Of a stretch of 64,000 nucleotides of DNA, positions 34,687-43,755 are shown in pieces (within the stretch, counting starts at the first letter, position 1; every line of letters begins with the position of its first letter). Below the pieces are notes generated by a model. The model was given only the letters and a program-made list of their open reading frames with translations, searched no databases and had not been told where the DNA came from. This stretch comes from Muribaculaceae bacterium (GTDB lineage Bacteria > Bacteroidota > Bacteroidia > Bacteroidales > Muribaculaceae), in NCBI GenBank assembly GCA_017964485.1, contig JAGCRW010000021.1, positions 1 through 64,000 on the forward strand, read 5' to 3'. Made by a program: the position numbers and the translations under genes.

Positions 34687-36624
34687 ATGGCCGGCATGGG
34701 ACCTCCTGGCATGGGACCAGGAATGAGGGGCGGCGGTGGACGCCGCAACCAGGGGACAGTGAAAATGCCTCCTGGAGGATGGAAGACTGTGGCACGAATG
34801 TTTAAGATGCTGCTCAGCTCTTACAAGTGGTCGCTGCTGCTGGTGGCGGTGTGTATATTGGTGACTACAGCTACCACGCTTACTTCCACGCTCTTCACCC
34901 GCACCCTTATCGACGACTACATCGCTCCGCTGAGCGTTGCTGCCAATCCCGACTTTGGCCCTCTGGCAGTTACGCTCTTCAAACTCGCCGCTGTGTTGCT
35001 GGTAGGCGCAGGCTGCTCCTACCTCAACAGCCGACTGATGATTAACGTGAGTCAGGGCATGCTGCTCAAGTTGCGCGAAGGCCTCTTTGAGCACATGGAG
35101 ACGCTGCCCATCAAGTTCTTTGACCAGAACTCGCATGGCGACGTGATGAGCGTTTATACCAACGATGTCGATTCCCTTCGCCAGATGGTGGGCAACAGCC
35201 TGCCCAACGTGTTCAGTTCGCTCATCACCATCGTTGCCACACTCACCAGCATGTTAGTCCTCTGCTGGCAGCTCACCTTGCTCACTATCGTCTTGACAGG
35301 AGTGATGGTATTCACCACCAGGTGGCTGGGTGGCTTGTCGGCGAAATATTTCCGCCGCCAGCAGAACGATATGGGAACCATGAACGGTTTTGTCGAGGAG
35401 ATGCTCACTGGCCAAAAGGTGGTCAAGACCTTCTGCCACGAAGATGAGGCGATCGAGGAGTTTGAGCGGCTCAACGAGAACCTGCGCGACAGCGCCTGCA
35501 ACGCCAACAAGATTGCCAATATCGTTATGCCTATCAACGGCAACCTCTCTAATCTCATCTATGTGATATGCGCTGCAGTGGGCGCTATGGTGTCGCTCGG
35601 TGGTGGAGGACTCACCGTGGGCACGCTGGTGTCGTTCCTCACGCTTATCAAGAACTTCACGCAGCCGGTATCGCAAATCAGCAATCAGGTCAACAGTGTG
35701 GTGGCATCGCTGGCAGGCGCCGAGCGCGTGTTCAGAATCATGGACGAGGCAAGCGAGGACGACGGCACGGCAACTGTGCATCTTGTCAATGTGGAGGCTA
35801 ATGCCGATGGCACGCTGGTCGAGACTCCGCAAGTCACTCACCTGTGGGCTTGGAAAAAACCGGTGGCTGGCGGCTATGAATTGGTAAGGCAGCAGGGAGA
35901 GGTTGACTTCTCTCAGGTTGATTTCAGCTATGTTCCTGAGAAGCAGGTGCTCTTTGACATTGACCTTGACACCGATGCGGGGCAGAAGGTTGCTCTGGTG
36001 GGCGGCACAGGCGCCGGCAAGACTACTATCACCAACCTTATCAACCGTTTCTACGATATTCAGGATGGCGAAATTCTGTACGATAAAATTCCTATCACAA
36101 CAATCTGCAAGCCTGACCTCAGGCGAAGTCTTGGAATGGTGCTGCAAGAGACTCATCTCTTCACTGGCACTGTGATGGACAACATTCGCTACGGACGGCT
36201 CGACGCTACCGATGAGGAGTGTATAGCGGCCGCGAAGCTGGTTCACGCCCACGACTTCATCTCGCGTCTGGCGCAGGGTTACAACACCATGCTTAATGCC
36301 GATGGCGGCAACCTCTCGCAGGGTGAGCGACAACTCATCGCCATTGCGCGCGCGGCAGTCGCCAACCCGCCCGCTCTTATCCTCGATGAGGCGACGAGCA
36401 ACATCGACACACGCACCGAGCGCCTTATCCAGCAAGGTATGGACTCATTGATGAATGGCCGTTCCACTTTCGTCATCGCTCACCGCTTAAGCACCGTGCG
36501 CAACTCCGACATCATTGTTGTGATGGAGCGTGGGCGCATCATCGAACAGGGCACCCACGATGAGCTTATCGCTCAAAAAGGCCGCTACTATCAGTTGTAT
36601 ACTGGCCACGGAATCACCGATTGA
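34687..36624 (+). CDS. ABC exporter, fused permease and ATPase
   Basis: 645 residues. A Gly/Met/Pro-rich start (MAGMGPPGMGPGMRGGGG) precedes six predicted transmembrane helices (about 45-330) and a nucleotide-binding domain (about 400-640). Walker A GGTGAGKTT, signature NLSQGERQLIAIARA, Walker B ALILDEATSNIDT and switch AHRL are all intact, so one polypeptide can form a homodimeric exporter of the MsbA/LmrA type. A linker of about 50 residues (about 355-405) is unusually long. The substrate could be a lipid or a drug; the sequence does not say. Last gene of the parE run; bidirectional terminator follows. Confidence 0.9.
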   Translation: MAGMGPPGMGPGMRGGGGRRNQGTVKMPPGGWKTVARMFKMLLSSYKWSLLLVAVCILVTTATTLTSTLFTRTLIDDYIAPLSVAANPDFGPLAVTLFKLAAVLLVGAGCSYLNSRLMINVSQGMLLKLREGLFEHMETLPIKFFDQNSHGDVMSVYTNDVDSLRQMVGNSLPNVFSSLITIVATLTSMLVLCWQLTLLTIVLTGVMVFTTRWLGGLSAKYFRRQQNDMGTMNGFVEEMLTGQKVVKTFCHEDEAIEEFERLNENLRDSACNANKIANIVMPINGNLSNLIYVICAAVGAMVSLGGGGLTVGTLVSFLTLIKNFTQPVSQISNQVNSVVASLAGAERVFRIMDEASEDDGTATVHLVNVEANADGTLVETPQVTHLWAWKKPVAGGYELVRQQGEVDFSQVDFSYVPEKQVLFDIDLDTDAGQKVALVGGTGAGKTTITNLINRFYDIQDGEILYDKIPITTICKPDLRRSLGMVLQETHLFTGTVMDNIRYGRLDATDEECIAAAKLVHAHDFISRLAQGYNTMLNADGGNLSQGERQLIAIARAAVANPPALILDEATSNIDTRTERLIQQGMDSLMNGRSTFVIAHRLSTVRNSDIIVVMERGRIIEQGTHDELIAQKGRYYQLYTGHGITD

Positions 36625-36640
36625 GCTCAACAAAAAAACA

Positions 36641-36684
36641 AAAAAAATGAACTCTCAGGACATGCCCCAAGAGTTCATTTTTTT
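36641..36684. terminator. Bidirectional terminator between ABC exporter and mltG
   Basis: Perfect 15-base arms AAAAAAATGAACTCT / AGAGTTCATTTTTTT with a 14-base loop. T-runs form on either strand, so it ends both convergent transcripts. Confidence 0.92.
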
Positions 36685-36717
36685 ATGTAAAACGTATTGT
36701 CTTTTAATTTGAATTCC

Positions 36718-37806
36718 TTATCGCCTGATTCCTCTCTCGCGGAGTGCCTGATGATATTTTGCGGCGTAGGCTTCGTGCTGGTCGAAGGTCTCGGCGAAGT
36801 TGTGGTAGCCCGAGAAATCTTCCTTGGCGCACATGTAGATGTAGTTGTGCTGCGGAGCATCGAGCACGGCATCGATCGACGACTTCTCAGGGAGGCAGAT
36901 GGGGCCTGGGGGAAGTCCGAACACATAGTAGGTGTTCCAGGGCGACTGCACGCTGCAGTCCTCATAGGTGATGCGGCGCAGGGCGAAATTCTTGAGGGCA
37001 AACTTCACCGTTGGGTCGGCCTGCAGTTTCATGTGCTTTTTCAGGCGATTCATATACAGGCGTGCCACCATGCCTTTCTCGTCGGCCTTGTTGGTCTCTC
37101 CTTCAACGATAGATGCTAATGTGACGACATCGTTGGGCGACAGGCCCAGTTTCTTGGCTTTTTCCTTGCGCTCATCGTTCCAGAACTGGTCATTGAATTT
37201 TTTCATGTGCTTGACAAGTTTTGCTGGCTCCACATCCCACAGGAACTGATAGGTGTCGGCAAGGAAAAGTCCAGTTATGTTGTCGGGCGTCATTCCTGCG
37301 CTATCGCACAGATCCTTGTCGTTAAAAGCGGCAAGAAACTCTTCTTTGGAATGCATCAGGTTCTTTGCTAGGCGAGCGGCTAGGTCTTCCTTAGTGCGCA
37401 GGTTGTTGATGGTGACTTTCACCTCATTGGCGGCGCCACTTCTTAAATGTCTCGCAACACTGAGGGCGCTCTCACCCTTCGTGATTTTGAAGGCGCCCTG
37501 ACGCTTGCTCAGGTCGGCATGAGTGTACTCGAGCAGCGAAACCACCTTGTCGGCAAACTGGTCGCTAGTGTTTCGTGCAAGAGAGTCTTTGATGGCCTCC
37601 ATGCTGGTGCCTTTGCGTATGAGCAACGTGGCATCTTTGTCGCTTTTGGTGGTCATGTATGGCGCCAAAAATATCGCACCAATTGCTGCAAGCGCCACAA
37701 GTGCTACCACGCCACCAGTCAGCCATTTTTTCCACGCGGGTTTCTTGGCCGATTTTTTATTAGATGTTCGTGCTCTCGATGTCGTTTTTTTCTTGTTATC
37801 TGCCAT
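36718..37806 (-). CDS. mltG: Endolytic transglycosylase MltG
   Basis: 362 residues, YceG family. A basic, Ser/Thr/Lys-rich cytoplasmic start (about 1-28), one transmembrane helix (about 30-52) and a periplasmic domain. The catalytic stretch ASIVEGETNKADEKGMVARL holds the essential Glu, and LQADPTVKFAL, GLPPGPIC and NYIYMCAKEDFSGYHNFAET are family signatures. It cuts nascent peptidoglycan strands at the inner membrane, limiting their length. Complete and of normal size. A -7 box lies 42 bases upstream. Confidence 0.95.
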   Translation of the reverse strand: MADNKKKTTSRARTSNKKSAKKPAWKKWLTGGVVALVALAAIGAIFLAPYMTTKSDKDATLLIRKGTSMEAIKDSLARNTSDQFADKVVSLLEYTHADLSKRQGAFKITKGESALSVARHLRSGAANEVKVTINNLRTKEDLAARLAKNLMHSKEEFLAAFNDKDLCDSAGMTPDNITGLFLADTYQFLWDVEPAKLVKHMKKFNDQFWNDERKEKAKKLGLSPNDVVTLASIVEGETNKADEKGMVARLYMNRLKKHMKLQADPTVKFALKNFALRRITYEDCSVQSPWNTYYVFGLPPGPICLPEKSSIDAVLDAPQHNYIYMCAKEDFSGYHNFAETFDQHEAYAAKYHQALRERGIRR

Positions 37807-37847
37807 TATTTTGTGAATGAAAAGTTCAGATGTTATTGATTAGCACC

Positions 37848-37856
37848 GCAAAGGTA
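37848..37856 (-). promoter_or_regulatory. Promoter of mltG (-7 box)
   Basis: Minus strand TACCTTTGC, a perfect -7 box, 42 bases before the start. No clear TTTG at the expected -33 distance. Confidence 0.6.
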
Positions 37857-37907
37857 GTAAAAAGTTGTCAGATTTTGTTCACGGCGTTCAAAATTTGTAA
37901 GATAAAA

Positions 37908-37937
37908 AAGTGTGACCTTCTCAAGAAGGCCACACTT
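37908..37937 (-). terminator. Terminator of the secreted tail protein gene
   Basis: Arms AAGTGTG and CACACTT extended by CCTT/AAGG; on the minus strand it runs into TTTTTT. It lies 22 bases past the stop at 37959. Confidence 0.88.
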
Positions 37938-37958
37938 AATGTGATGTGTTATAGTTAA

Positions 37959-39899
37959 TTACTTAACAATCTTAGATGTTGTGGTAGTGCCGTCGGCGTG
38001 GCGGGTAACAACGATGTTCACGCCATTGAATGGACGGTCGCTAACGCGGCCCATAGCGTCTACGTACTGAACCGATACTACGCTGCTGGTGTTGATTTCG
38101 CTGATACCAGTAGGAGTCTTGGTAACAACCATCACGAGAGGCTCGCTGATGCCACGACCAGCTGCTTCTTTAACGGTGATTTCGTAGCAGCCAGCATCAG
38201 TAACGCGGAAGTTTGCGCCATCTACGAGTGCAATCTCACCTTCGAGCAAGTCATCATTGATTTCGAAGTAGCCAACGCCATTGTCATCTTGGCCACCGAA
38301 CCAAATCCACTCGCCTTCTTCCTCTGCAGGAGTAATAACTTTGAACTCAGCATTAGCTTCAAGCTCAACACTGCCTGCAAACTCAGTGCCCTCATCGTTA
38401 GCCTCGAGCTCGATCATGCCATCTTCCTGGCTCCAGCCATTGAAGGTGCCAACTACGTAAAGCTTCTCGATTTCGGGCTCAACTGGAGTCTCTTCCTTAG
38501 TGTAGATAAGAGTCATCTTAGGCAGGAACTGAGCCATTTGGTTATAGCCACCAGTCTCGGCCCATTGAACGTAAGCGGTGTTGGTCTCTTGGTTAACACC
38601 ATAGAACCAGGTGCGAGTCCAGCTACCCTTAACAGCTACAAGAGTTTGAATTGCCAGGTTGCCACCCTCATAGGTGAATGGCTCATCAAATTCAAATTCC
38701 AAATCAGTTTGGCCATTGGTAAGTGTAAGGCTTGCAACAGTAGTAAGGTCAGTAATCAGGTTGCTTGGAACAGCGATTGCGCTCTCAGCTTCAAAGGCAG
38801 TCTCCTCAGTTCCCTTAAGGGCGAGTTCGATGGTTGGAGCACCAACAGTTATTGCGCCTGTAGGATAGAACTTCACGCCAAGAATCTTGGCACCAGCAGC
38901 TTCGCTCAACATTTCGGCGGGATAGAGCATCTGTACGAATGTGCCCTGAGTGTCGCAATAGTAGCCATAGATTGGTGCATATTGACCCTGGTTCTCACCG
39001 TCGCACACTGTCAACTCATACTCGTTGACGCACTTGCCGCTCAAGGCAACAGTGAATGTTCCAGCCTCGCCACAATTGATAGTCATTGTGCCCTCATACT
39101 CGTCGAAGGCAGTAGGAGCAAAGGTAACAGGAATCTCTACTGTCTCACCACTTGCAAGCTCAGCAGCTTCATAAGTAGTGCTGAATGGAGCCTCAAGGCC
39201 GCTGATTGCGGGAGTAAAGGCGTTGGTGCCCTTATTCTTCAGAGTCACTTTCATCACAGCCTCGGTGTCTTTGGCAACTTTACCAAAGTCAAGCTCATTA
39301 ACATTTACCGTAGCGTTGTACTCTTGAAGTGGAGCTGGTGTATAAGTGAATGTGGTTGTGGGCAGGAAGTTGTAGGTAGTAGTCCTACTCATAGAGATTT
39401 TCTCACCCTCGCTTACACCATAGAAGTTGTTGCTCTTCCAACCTGCAGCTGTAGTAACCAAGCATTCAAATACCAAGTTTCCACCCTCATAAACGAAAGG
39501 TGTGTCAAATACGTATTCAACTTCGGTAACACCGCTTTCGGCAGATACTGCTTCGGGTTTTACTACTGTGAGGCCAGTGATTGGAGTTGCACTCTCATAA
39601 ACTGATTGGGTAGTTGTGCCCATCGAAAGTTGGCATACGGCATCAGGAACTTCGGTGAAAGATCCGCTAACATAAAACTTGATAGCAGTAATTGTTCCAC
39701 CTTCCATGTCTTCGATCTTAGAAGCATTGTAGATTACTTGAGTAGTGGTTCCTTCAGAGTCCCAATACATCATGTTCAAGGGGACAGTCGAACTGGTGTT
39801 GACTCCACCTTCAGCAACGGTAAGGGTTGCGGGCTCTTGTGCGCCAAGAGCAAAAGCGCTGACAACTAATACTGCCAGAGAAAGTAAAAATTTCTTCAT
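37959..39899 (-). CDS. Secreted multidomain protein with C-terminal tail
   Basis: 646 residues from MKKFLLSLAVLVVSAFALGA; a start 19 codons upstream is rejected because it overlaps the promoter. Two similar ~160-residue modules (about 25-180 and 300-465) carry MYWDSEGTTTQVIYNASKIE and YGYYCDTQGTFVQMLYPAEM, each with YEGGNL later. Between them is an ASPM/Hydin-like beta-sandwich (about 185-290: LDFGKVAKDTEAVMKVTLKN). A short module (about 470-590, VVGTFNGWSQEDGMIEL) resembles a glycan-binding or SusF-type domain. The end, YVDAMGRVSD then GVNIVVTRHADGT, is the shared tail. Probably surface-exposed glycan or protein binder; ligand unknown. Confidence 0.85.
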   Translation of the reverse strand: MKKFLLSLAVLVVSAFALGAQEPATLTVAEGGVNTSSTVPLNMMYWDSEGTTTQVIYNASKIEDMEGGTITAIKFYVSGSFTEVPDAVCQLSMGTTTQSVYESATPITGLTVVKPEAVSAESGVTEVEYVFDTPFVYEGGNLVFECLVTTAAGWKSNNFYGVSEGEKISMSRTTTYNFLPTTTFTYTPAPLQEYNATVNVNELDFGKVAKDTEAVMKVTLKNKGTNAFTPAISGLEAPFSTTYEAAELASGETVEIPVTFAPTAFDEYEGTMTINCGEAGTFTVALSGKCVNEYELTVCDGENQGQYAPIYGYYCDTQGTFVQMLYPAEMLSEAAGAKILGVKFYPTGAITVGAPTIELALKGTEETAFEAESAIAVPSNLITDLTTVASLTLTNGQTDLEFEFDEPFTYEGGNLAIQTLVAVKGSWTRTWFYGVNQETNTAYVQWAETGGYNQMAQFLPKMTLIYTKEETPVEPEIEKLYVVGTFNGWSQEDGMIELEANDEGTEFAGSVELEANAEFKVITPAEEEGEWIWFGGQDDNGVGYFEINDDLLEGEIALVDGANFRVTDAGCYEITVKEAAGRGISEPLVMVVTKTPTGISEINTSSVVSVQYVDAMGRVSDRPFNGVNIVVTRHADGTTTTSKIVK

Positions 39900-39960
39900 T
39901 TTGTAATTACAGTTTAAAAAGTTAATAATATAAGAAGTTGTCTTCTTTGAGTTCACACAT

Positions 39961-39969
39961 GCAAAGGTA
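39961..39969 (-). promoter_or_regulatory. Promoter of the secreted tail protein gene (-7 box)
   Basis: Minus strand TACCTTTGC, perfect -7 box, 61 bases before the start; -33 region only A/T-rich. Confidence 0.6.
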
Positions 39970-40028
39970 CAACAATTATTCTAATAAAAAAATAATTGTT
40001 TGTGATCGTAAGTAATTGTCTGAAAATA

Positions 40029-40358
40029 TTAATCGCGGTTGTAATGCGGCATGTCGTTGGGGATGACCATTGAGATTTCCACCATGCCTTGCACTTTGCC
40101 ATCGACGCGCCAGGGAGTTTGGTAAATCATCTTGCGCTGACCGTTTTTGGTTATTGTGTAGGCGTTGATGGTGTCGCTTTCCATCATGTGGCGTATCATC
40201 GCCTGAGAGCGCTCCTTGTGGCAGGGAAAGAGGTTTTGCCCCACCATCGACTTGCCGCCTTTGTTGAATGTCTCGCGTGATTTCTCGTTCATGTAAATCA
40301 CTTTACCCTCGGTGTCACACACCGTCACTGCGCAATGCAGTCCTTCGGCCCAATCCAT
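40029..40358 (-). CDS. PAS-domain protein
   Basis: 109 residues from MDWAEGLHCAVTVCDTEGK. A single PAS domain makes up nearly the whole protein: IYMNEKSRETF (about 22-32), GQNLFPCHKERS (about 40-51) and the late strand GKVQGMVEISMVIP. There is no kinase or output domain, so it may be a stand-alone sensor or adaptor. An in-frame upstream start would run into the MITE-like element, so the later ATG is preferred. Ligand and partner unknown. Confidence 0.75.
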   Translation of the reverse strand: MDWAEGLHCAVTVCDTEGKVIYMNEKSRETFNKGGKSMVGQNLFPCHKERSQAMIRHMMESDTINAYTITKNGQRKMIYQTPWRVDGKVQGMVEISMVIPNDMPHYNRD

Positions 40359-40397
40359 AATTTTGAGTTTTTGTAGGGAGGTTGTTGCAAAAATGAA

Positions 40398-40563
40398 AAA
40401 CAACTGATTGTTTAATAAAATGCTCACGCTCGTAAGGCCCCGATTGAGCTCGGCTTTAACTCGCTTAATCGCATTTTTCTGAAAAATCTGAAATAATTAA
40501 AAAAGTAATATTTTGAAAATCAATTATGTGCAAAATCAGAACATTCAGATAATTCAGTTGTTT
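40398..40563 (-). mobile_element. MITE-like element E2 (166 bp, inverted relative to E1)
   Basis: Reverse complement of E1 at 30333 with the same ends. The 3' half is nearly identical: about 80 bases around ATGCGATTAAGCGAGTTAAA differ by roughly two bases. The A+T-rich half is more diverged. Lies between the PAS gene and the amidotransferase-like gene. Confidence 0.82.
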
Positions 40564-40602
40564 ATATATTATGAGTGGAATTTTGCAGTAGCCTCGAAAT
40601 TA

Positions 40603-41568
40603 TTATTTTTGTTTGCAATGATCAATCAGTGCTTTGAAGTAGCTCACGCCCTCGTAAAGCTGCATGAAGTCGTTAGCGTCGGGGTCGCCGGCGAGGTGCT
40701 TGCGCACGGCTTCCTCGGGGTGGAACTGCACGCCCAGGGCAAACGATTTGTCCTTTCGCTCAATGGCCTCGATGATGTCCTGCCCCTGCGATGTGGTGAT
40801 GGCTGTGACTTTCAGTTCGGTGCCATCCACGTTGCCCACCACTTGATGATGCCAAGAGGGCACATTCTTGATTTCGTCGCTCAGCACAATGGCGTGCAGC
40901 AGTGATGAGCGGTCGGTGACCTGCACGTCGTGAGGGGTGTAGTGGCGCTTGCCGTTGGCATCACGCAATGATCGGTGCAGATTGTTGTATTCCACACCCT
41001 GCGATGCATAGAAAGTGCCTAGGTCCTGAATCATCGTAGCCCCTGAGACAACGCCAAGCATCTGCATGCCTCGACACAGACAGAGCACAGGAATATCGTG
41101 GTCGAGGCAGTAGGCCATCGTGAGATATTCCGACACATCGCGCGTGGCATTGCAGTCGTCGCCCGCTATGCCATGCCACGGCTGAGGCTCACGGAATAGG
41201 GTAGAGCTGATGTCATTTCCGCCAAGGAACACAACAGCGTCGATACCCTTCATAAGCGAGTCGATGGCGGTGCCGCGATAGGTGTTGCGCTTAACCATGT
41301 CGGCATACTGCTGAAGCAGCACGCCATCGCTGTCAAGATATTTGCTTTGAAGCGCTGTGTCGTCATAGTCAAAGTCAACAGGGCGCATCTGAGGCAAGAT
41401 AACCGCCTCGCCACCCGCAAGTTCAACCGACCAAACCACACGCTCGTAGGCCTTCTCGTTAGGCTGCCAAGCCAGTCCCACACGCACCACGTCCTCGGCA
41501 TTGGTCACGCCGCTAATGCAAAGTAACATTACCGTGGTAATTGTTTTTATAAATAAGATATTTTTCAT
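40603..41568 (-). CDS. Gamma-glutamyl-gamma-aminobutyrate hydrolase family protein (peptidase C26), secreted
   Basis: 321 residues from MKNILFIKTITTVMLLC; earlier in-frame codons lie upstream of the promoter and are rejected. A signal peptide (to about 24, GVTNA) is followed by a class-I glutamine-amidotransferase fold. Nucleophile Cys in VLCLCRGMQMLGVV, catalytic His and Glu in LGVQFHPEEA. PuuD-type relatives hydrolyse gamma-glutamyl-GABA in the cytoplasm; the signal peptide here points to the periplasm and so to another gamma-glutamyl compound. Family firm, substrate uncertain. Confidence 0.87.
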   Translation of the reverse strand: MKNILFIKTITTVMLLCISGVTNAEDVVRVGLAWQPNEKAYERVVWSVELAGGEAVILPQMRPVDFDYDDTALQSKYLDSDGVLLQQYADMVKRNTYRGTAIDSLMKGIDAVVFLGGNDISSTLFREPQPWHGIAGDDCNATRDVSEYLTMAYCLDHDIPVLCLCRGMQMLGVVSGATMIQDLGTFYASQGVEYNNLHRSLRDANGKRHYTPHDVQVTDRSSLLHAIVLSDEIKNVPSWHHQVVGNVDGTELKVTAITTSQGQDIIEAIERKDKSFALGVQFHPEEAVRKHLAGDPDANDFMQLYEGVSYFKALIDHCKQK

Positions 41569-41618
41569 TGTTTTCAAAGTATGGTAATGGTCGTTACGGT
41601 AATCGCCATTACTATTTT

Positions 41619-41650
41619 GCAAAGTTAGTGAAAAAATGCTATCCAGCAAC
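41619..41650 (-). promoter_or_regulatory. Promoter of the C26 hydrolase gene
   Basis: Minus strand GTTG (41647-41650), 19 bases, TAACTTTGC (41619-41627). Leader about 45 bases. Confidence 0.6.
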
Positions 41651-41710
41651 TCTTGTGGCGTTTTTTTGATGTTGTTTCAATGATTGCATACTTGTTTCGG
41701 AAATTAGTAT

Positions 41711-41719
41711 TATCTTTGT
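41711..41719 (+). promoter_or_regulatory. Promoter of the PKD-domain protein gene (-7 box)
   Basis: TATCTTTGT matches the -7 box, 73 bases ahead of the start. The nearest -33-like TTG is too close (16 bases). Confidence 0.55.
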
Positions 41720-41792
41720 AGCACAAAACAGCTAGAGATGACTAACTGCTAATAACTATCAACGATAATTATCTATAAATCATTAAATAATC

Positions 41793-43625
41793 ATGCTTAT
41801 GAAGAAATTTACTCTTTTTTTAGTTTCAGCCTTTTTATGCCTTAATGCTGGCGCTCAAGAGCTTACTGCGGCTTTTGGGGCAAGCGAGGCTATGGTGCCC
41901 TATTATGAGGTGGGGTGGGACAGCCAAACCGAGTTCAACACCTGGACTTACACTAGCACAAGTTCATCAACATGGCATCTTGGCAATCCCAACCAGTCAT
42001 TCTCGACCATCGACAGCAACAGCCAGTCGTCGATGATTTTGAGCTATGCCAATGGTCAATATGAGGTGGCAACCTCGCCTGCTATTGAGATTCGCGACAA
42101 TAGCCAACTTGAGTTCTACTGCTACTCCAGCGGCATTTACTTAGTGTGGGGAGCATGGAAACTCTATGCCATTGTTGATGGCGGGTCTACGCTGCTTATT
42201 GACCAGTTCATTTGGGCTCAAGACAATGGTTATGAAGGCCCTAGCTGGGAAAGGTTTACCGTTGACCTCACCGCCTATGCTGGCAAGAGCGTGCAGTTCT
42301 CGTTTGTCTATGAGGGCGACTATGGCGAGGACGAGGCTATCGACGGCTTTAAGATTAAGGAGGCCAACAGTGGCGATGACGCTACCATCAACATCAAGGA
42401 GGGTGAGAGCGTGCATTTCATTGACATGAGCACTGGCAACATCTCTAGTTGGAATTGGACCTTCGAGGGCGGCACACCCGCCACAAGCACTGAGCAGAAC
42501 CCTGTGGTGACTTACGACAAGGCTGGCTCTTACTCTGTGACTCTTACTGTGGGCGACGGCAACACAACAGCCACTGCCACACGCGAGGCCTATGTGAACG
42601 TGAGCGGTGAGGCACCAGCCGCCAATATCGGTCTGCCCGATGGCGCTTATCAGTCGCCTTGGGTATATATGTTTGTACCAGTGAATGTGCCTCTGACTTT
42701 CAAGGACGCTTCCTCGGGCAACCCCTTGCAATGGGCATGGACCTTCCAGGGCACCGACATTACCACTAGCGATGAGCAGAACCCAACTGTCACCTACCTT
42801 GAAGAAGGCAACTACGGCATCCGTCTCGAGGTTGTCAACGATATGGGCACAAGTGTGTTTGAGACTGTTGACGACGCTATCCAGGCTGGCGGTGAGCAGG
42901 AAATCTGGAACATCGCACCTGAGGAGAACAGCAACTTGACGATGATGGAGATGGGATGGTATGGCAACTATGCCGGCACCAACTGGCTTGGGATGGGTGA
43001 GTTTGCCGAGCATTTCGCCGCTCCACTTGCCGACGCCACTATCAGCAAGGTGAATATCTACTTTGGCAAGACAACTGCCGTCTCGACCGATGCCGACATC
43101 GTTGTGTCGATTGCTGCCGCAGGCGATGATGGCATGCCTGGCGAGATTCTGGGCTCTACCAGCGTTAAGGCTGGAGACTTGGCATTTGACCCAACAACTG
43201 TCAACGCTACCGAGTTTATCTTTGACACACCAGTTAGCGTTCAGGCTGGCACCGAGTTCTTCGCTGTGGTAGGACCATTCCCCAACAATGATGGTGACGA
43301 CATCGCAATCTTGCTGTGCCGCCGCGGCGCGGGTGAGAAGTGTACTGGTTATCATTTTGTCTATGACGAGGATAGCAACTACAACTATCTCGAGACTGGT
43401 ACTTGGTATCAAAACAATGACGATCCTCTCTCGTTGGCAGTTGCTCCAGTTCTCAAATACGCTGAGCCAACCGCCATCGGCACTGTTGCCGGCGACAAGC
43501 AGGCAGTGTCGCGCACTTATTATAACTTGGCCGGCATGGCAAGCGACAAGCCCTTCGATGGCATCAACATTGTGGTGACTCGCTATAGCGACGGCTCACA
43601 ATCGGCGACGAAGGTGATGCATTGA
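41793..43625 (+). CDS. Secreted protein with PKD domains and C-terminal tail
   Basis: 610 residues; ATG at 41799 (MKKFTLF) is an equally good start. Signal peptide to about 21 (LNAGAQ). Residues about 30-190 look like a MAM/jelly-roll domain (LEFYCYSSGIYLVWGAWKLY). Two PKD domains follow: about 205-275 (WNWTFEGGTPAT) and about 300-365 (WAWTFQGTDITT). A further beta domain spans about 370-560. The end, YYNLAGMASDKPFDG then INIVVTRYSDGS, is the shared tail. The build suits a secreted or surface protease- or glycan-binding protein, but no catalytic motif is seen. Confidence 0.85.
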   Translation: MLMKKFTLFLVSAFLCLNAGAQELTAAFGASEAMVPYYEVGWDSQTEFNTWTYTSTSSSTWHLGNPNQSFSTIDSNSQSSMILSYANGQYEVATSPAIEIRDNSQLEFYCYSSGIYLVWGAWKLYAIVDGGSTLLIDQFIWAQDNGYEGPSWERFTVDLTAYAGKSVQFSFVYEGDYGEDEAIDGFKIKEANSGDDATINIKEGESVHFIDMSTGNISSWNWTFEGGTPATSTEQNPVVTYDKAGSYSVTLTVGDGNTTATATREAYVNVSGEAPAANIGLPDGAYQSPWVYMFVPVNVPLTFKDASSGNPLQWAWTFQGTDITTSDEQNPTVTYLEEGNYGIRLEVVNDMGTSVFETVDDAIQAGGEQEIWNIAPEENSNLTMMEMGWYGNYAGTNWLGMGEFAEHFAAPLADATISKVNIYFGKTTAVSTDADIVVSIAAAGDDGMPGEILGSTSVKAGDLAFDPTTVNATEFIFDTPVSVQAGTEFFAVVGPFPNNDGDDIAILLCRRGAGEKCTGYHFVYDEDSNYNYLETGTWYQNNDDPLSLAVAPVLKYAEPTAIGTVAGDKQAVSRTYYNLAGMASDKPFDGINIVVTRYSDGSQSATKVMH

Positions 43626-43640
43626 TAAATAAACGCTTTC

Positions 43641-43674
43641 AAGGTGTGTCAAAATCACAATTTTGGCACACCTT
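43641..43674 (+). terminator. Terminator after the PKD protein gene
   Basis: Arms AAGGTGTG and CACACCTT, extended inward by CAAAAT/ATTTTG, followed by TTTT. It lies 15 bases after the stop. Confidence 0.9.
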
Positions 43675-43755
43675 TTTCTTTTTCTTGAAAAAGATTTGCT
43701 CAAGTCGCTATTTTTTGCGAAATTTGCTGAATAATAATCAAATTAGAAAAATGCT

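Noticed and set aside
35254..36435. 393-codon minus-strand open frame
   Set aside because: Antisense to the ABC exporter, whose Walker and signature motifs are intact in the plus frame.
37998..39605. 535-codon plus-strand open frame
   Set aside because: Exactly antisense to the secreted tail protein at 37959-39899, which has a signal peptide, promoter, terminator and domain pattern. The plus frame has no domain or start signal and is rich in Cys, Ser and Leu, as expected of a shadow.
40359..40427. Longer N-terminus for the PAS protein
   Set aside because: The extra 23 codons lie in and next to the MITE-like element, and the PAS domain is complete without them.
42141..43412. 423-codon minus-strand open frame
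   Set aside because: Antisense to the PKD-domain protein; no recognisable motif, and the true gene has signal peptide, PKD domains and shared tail.
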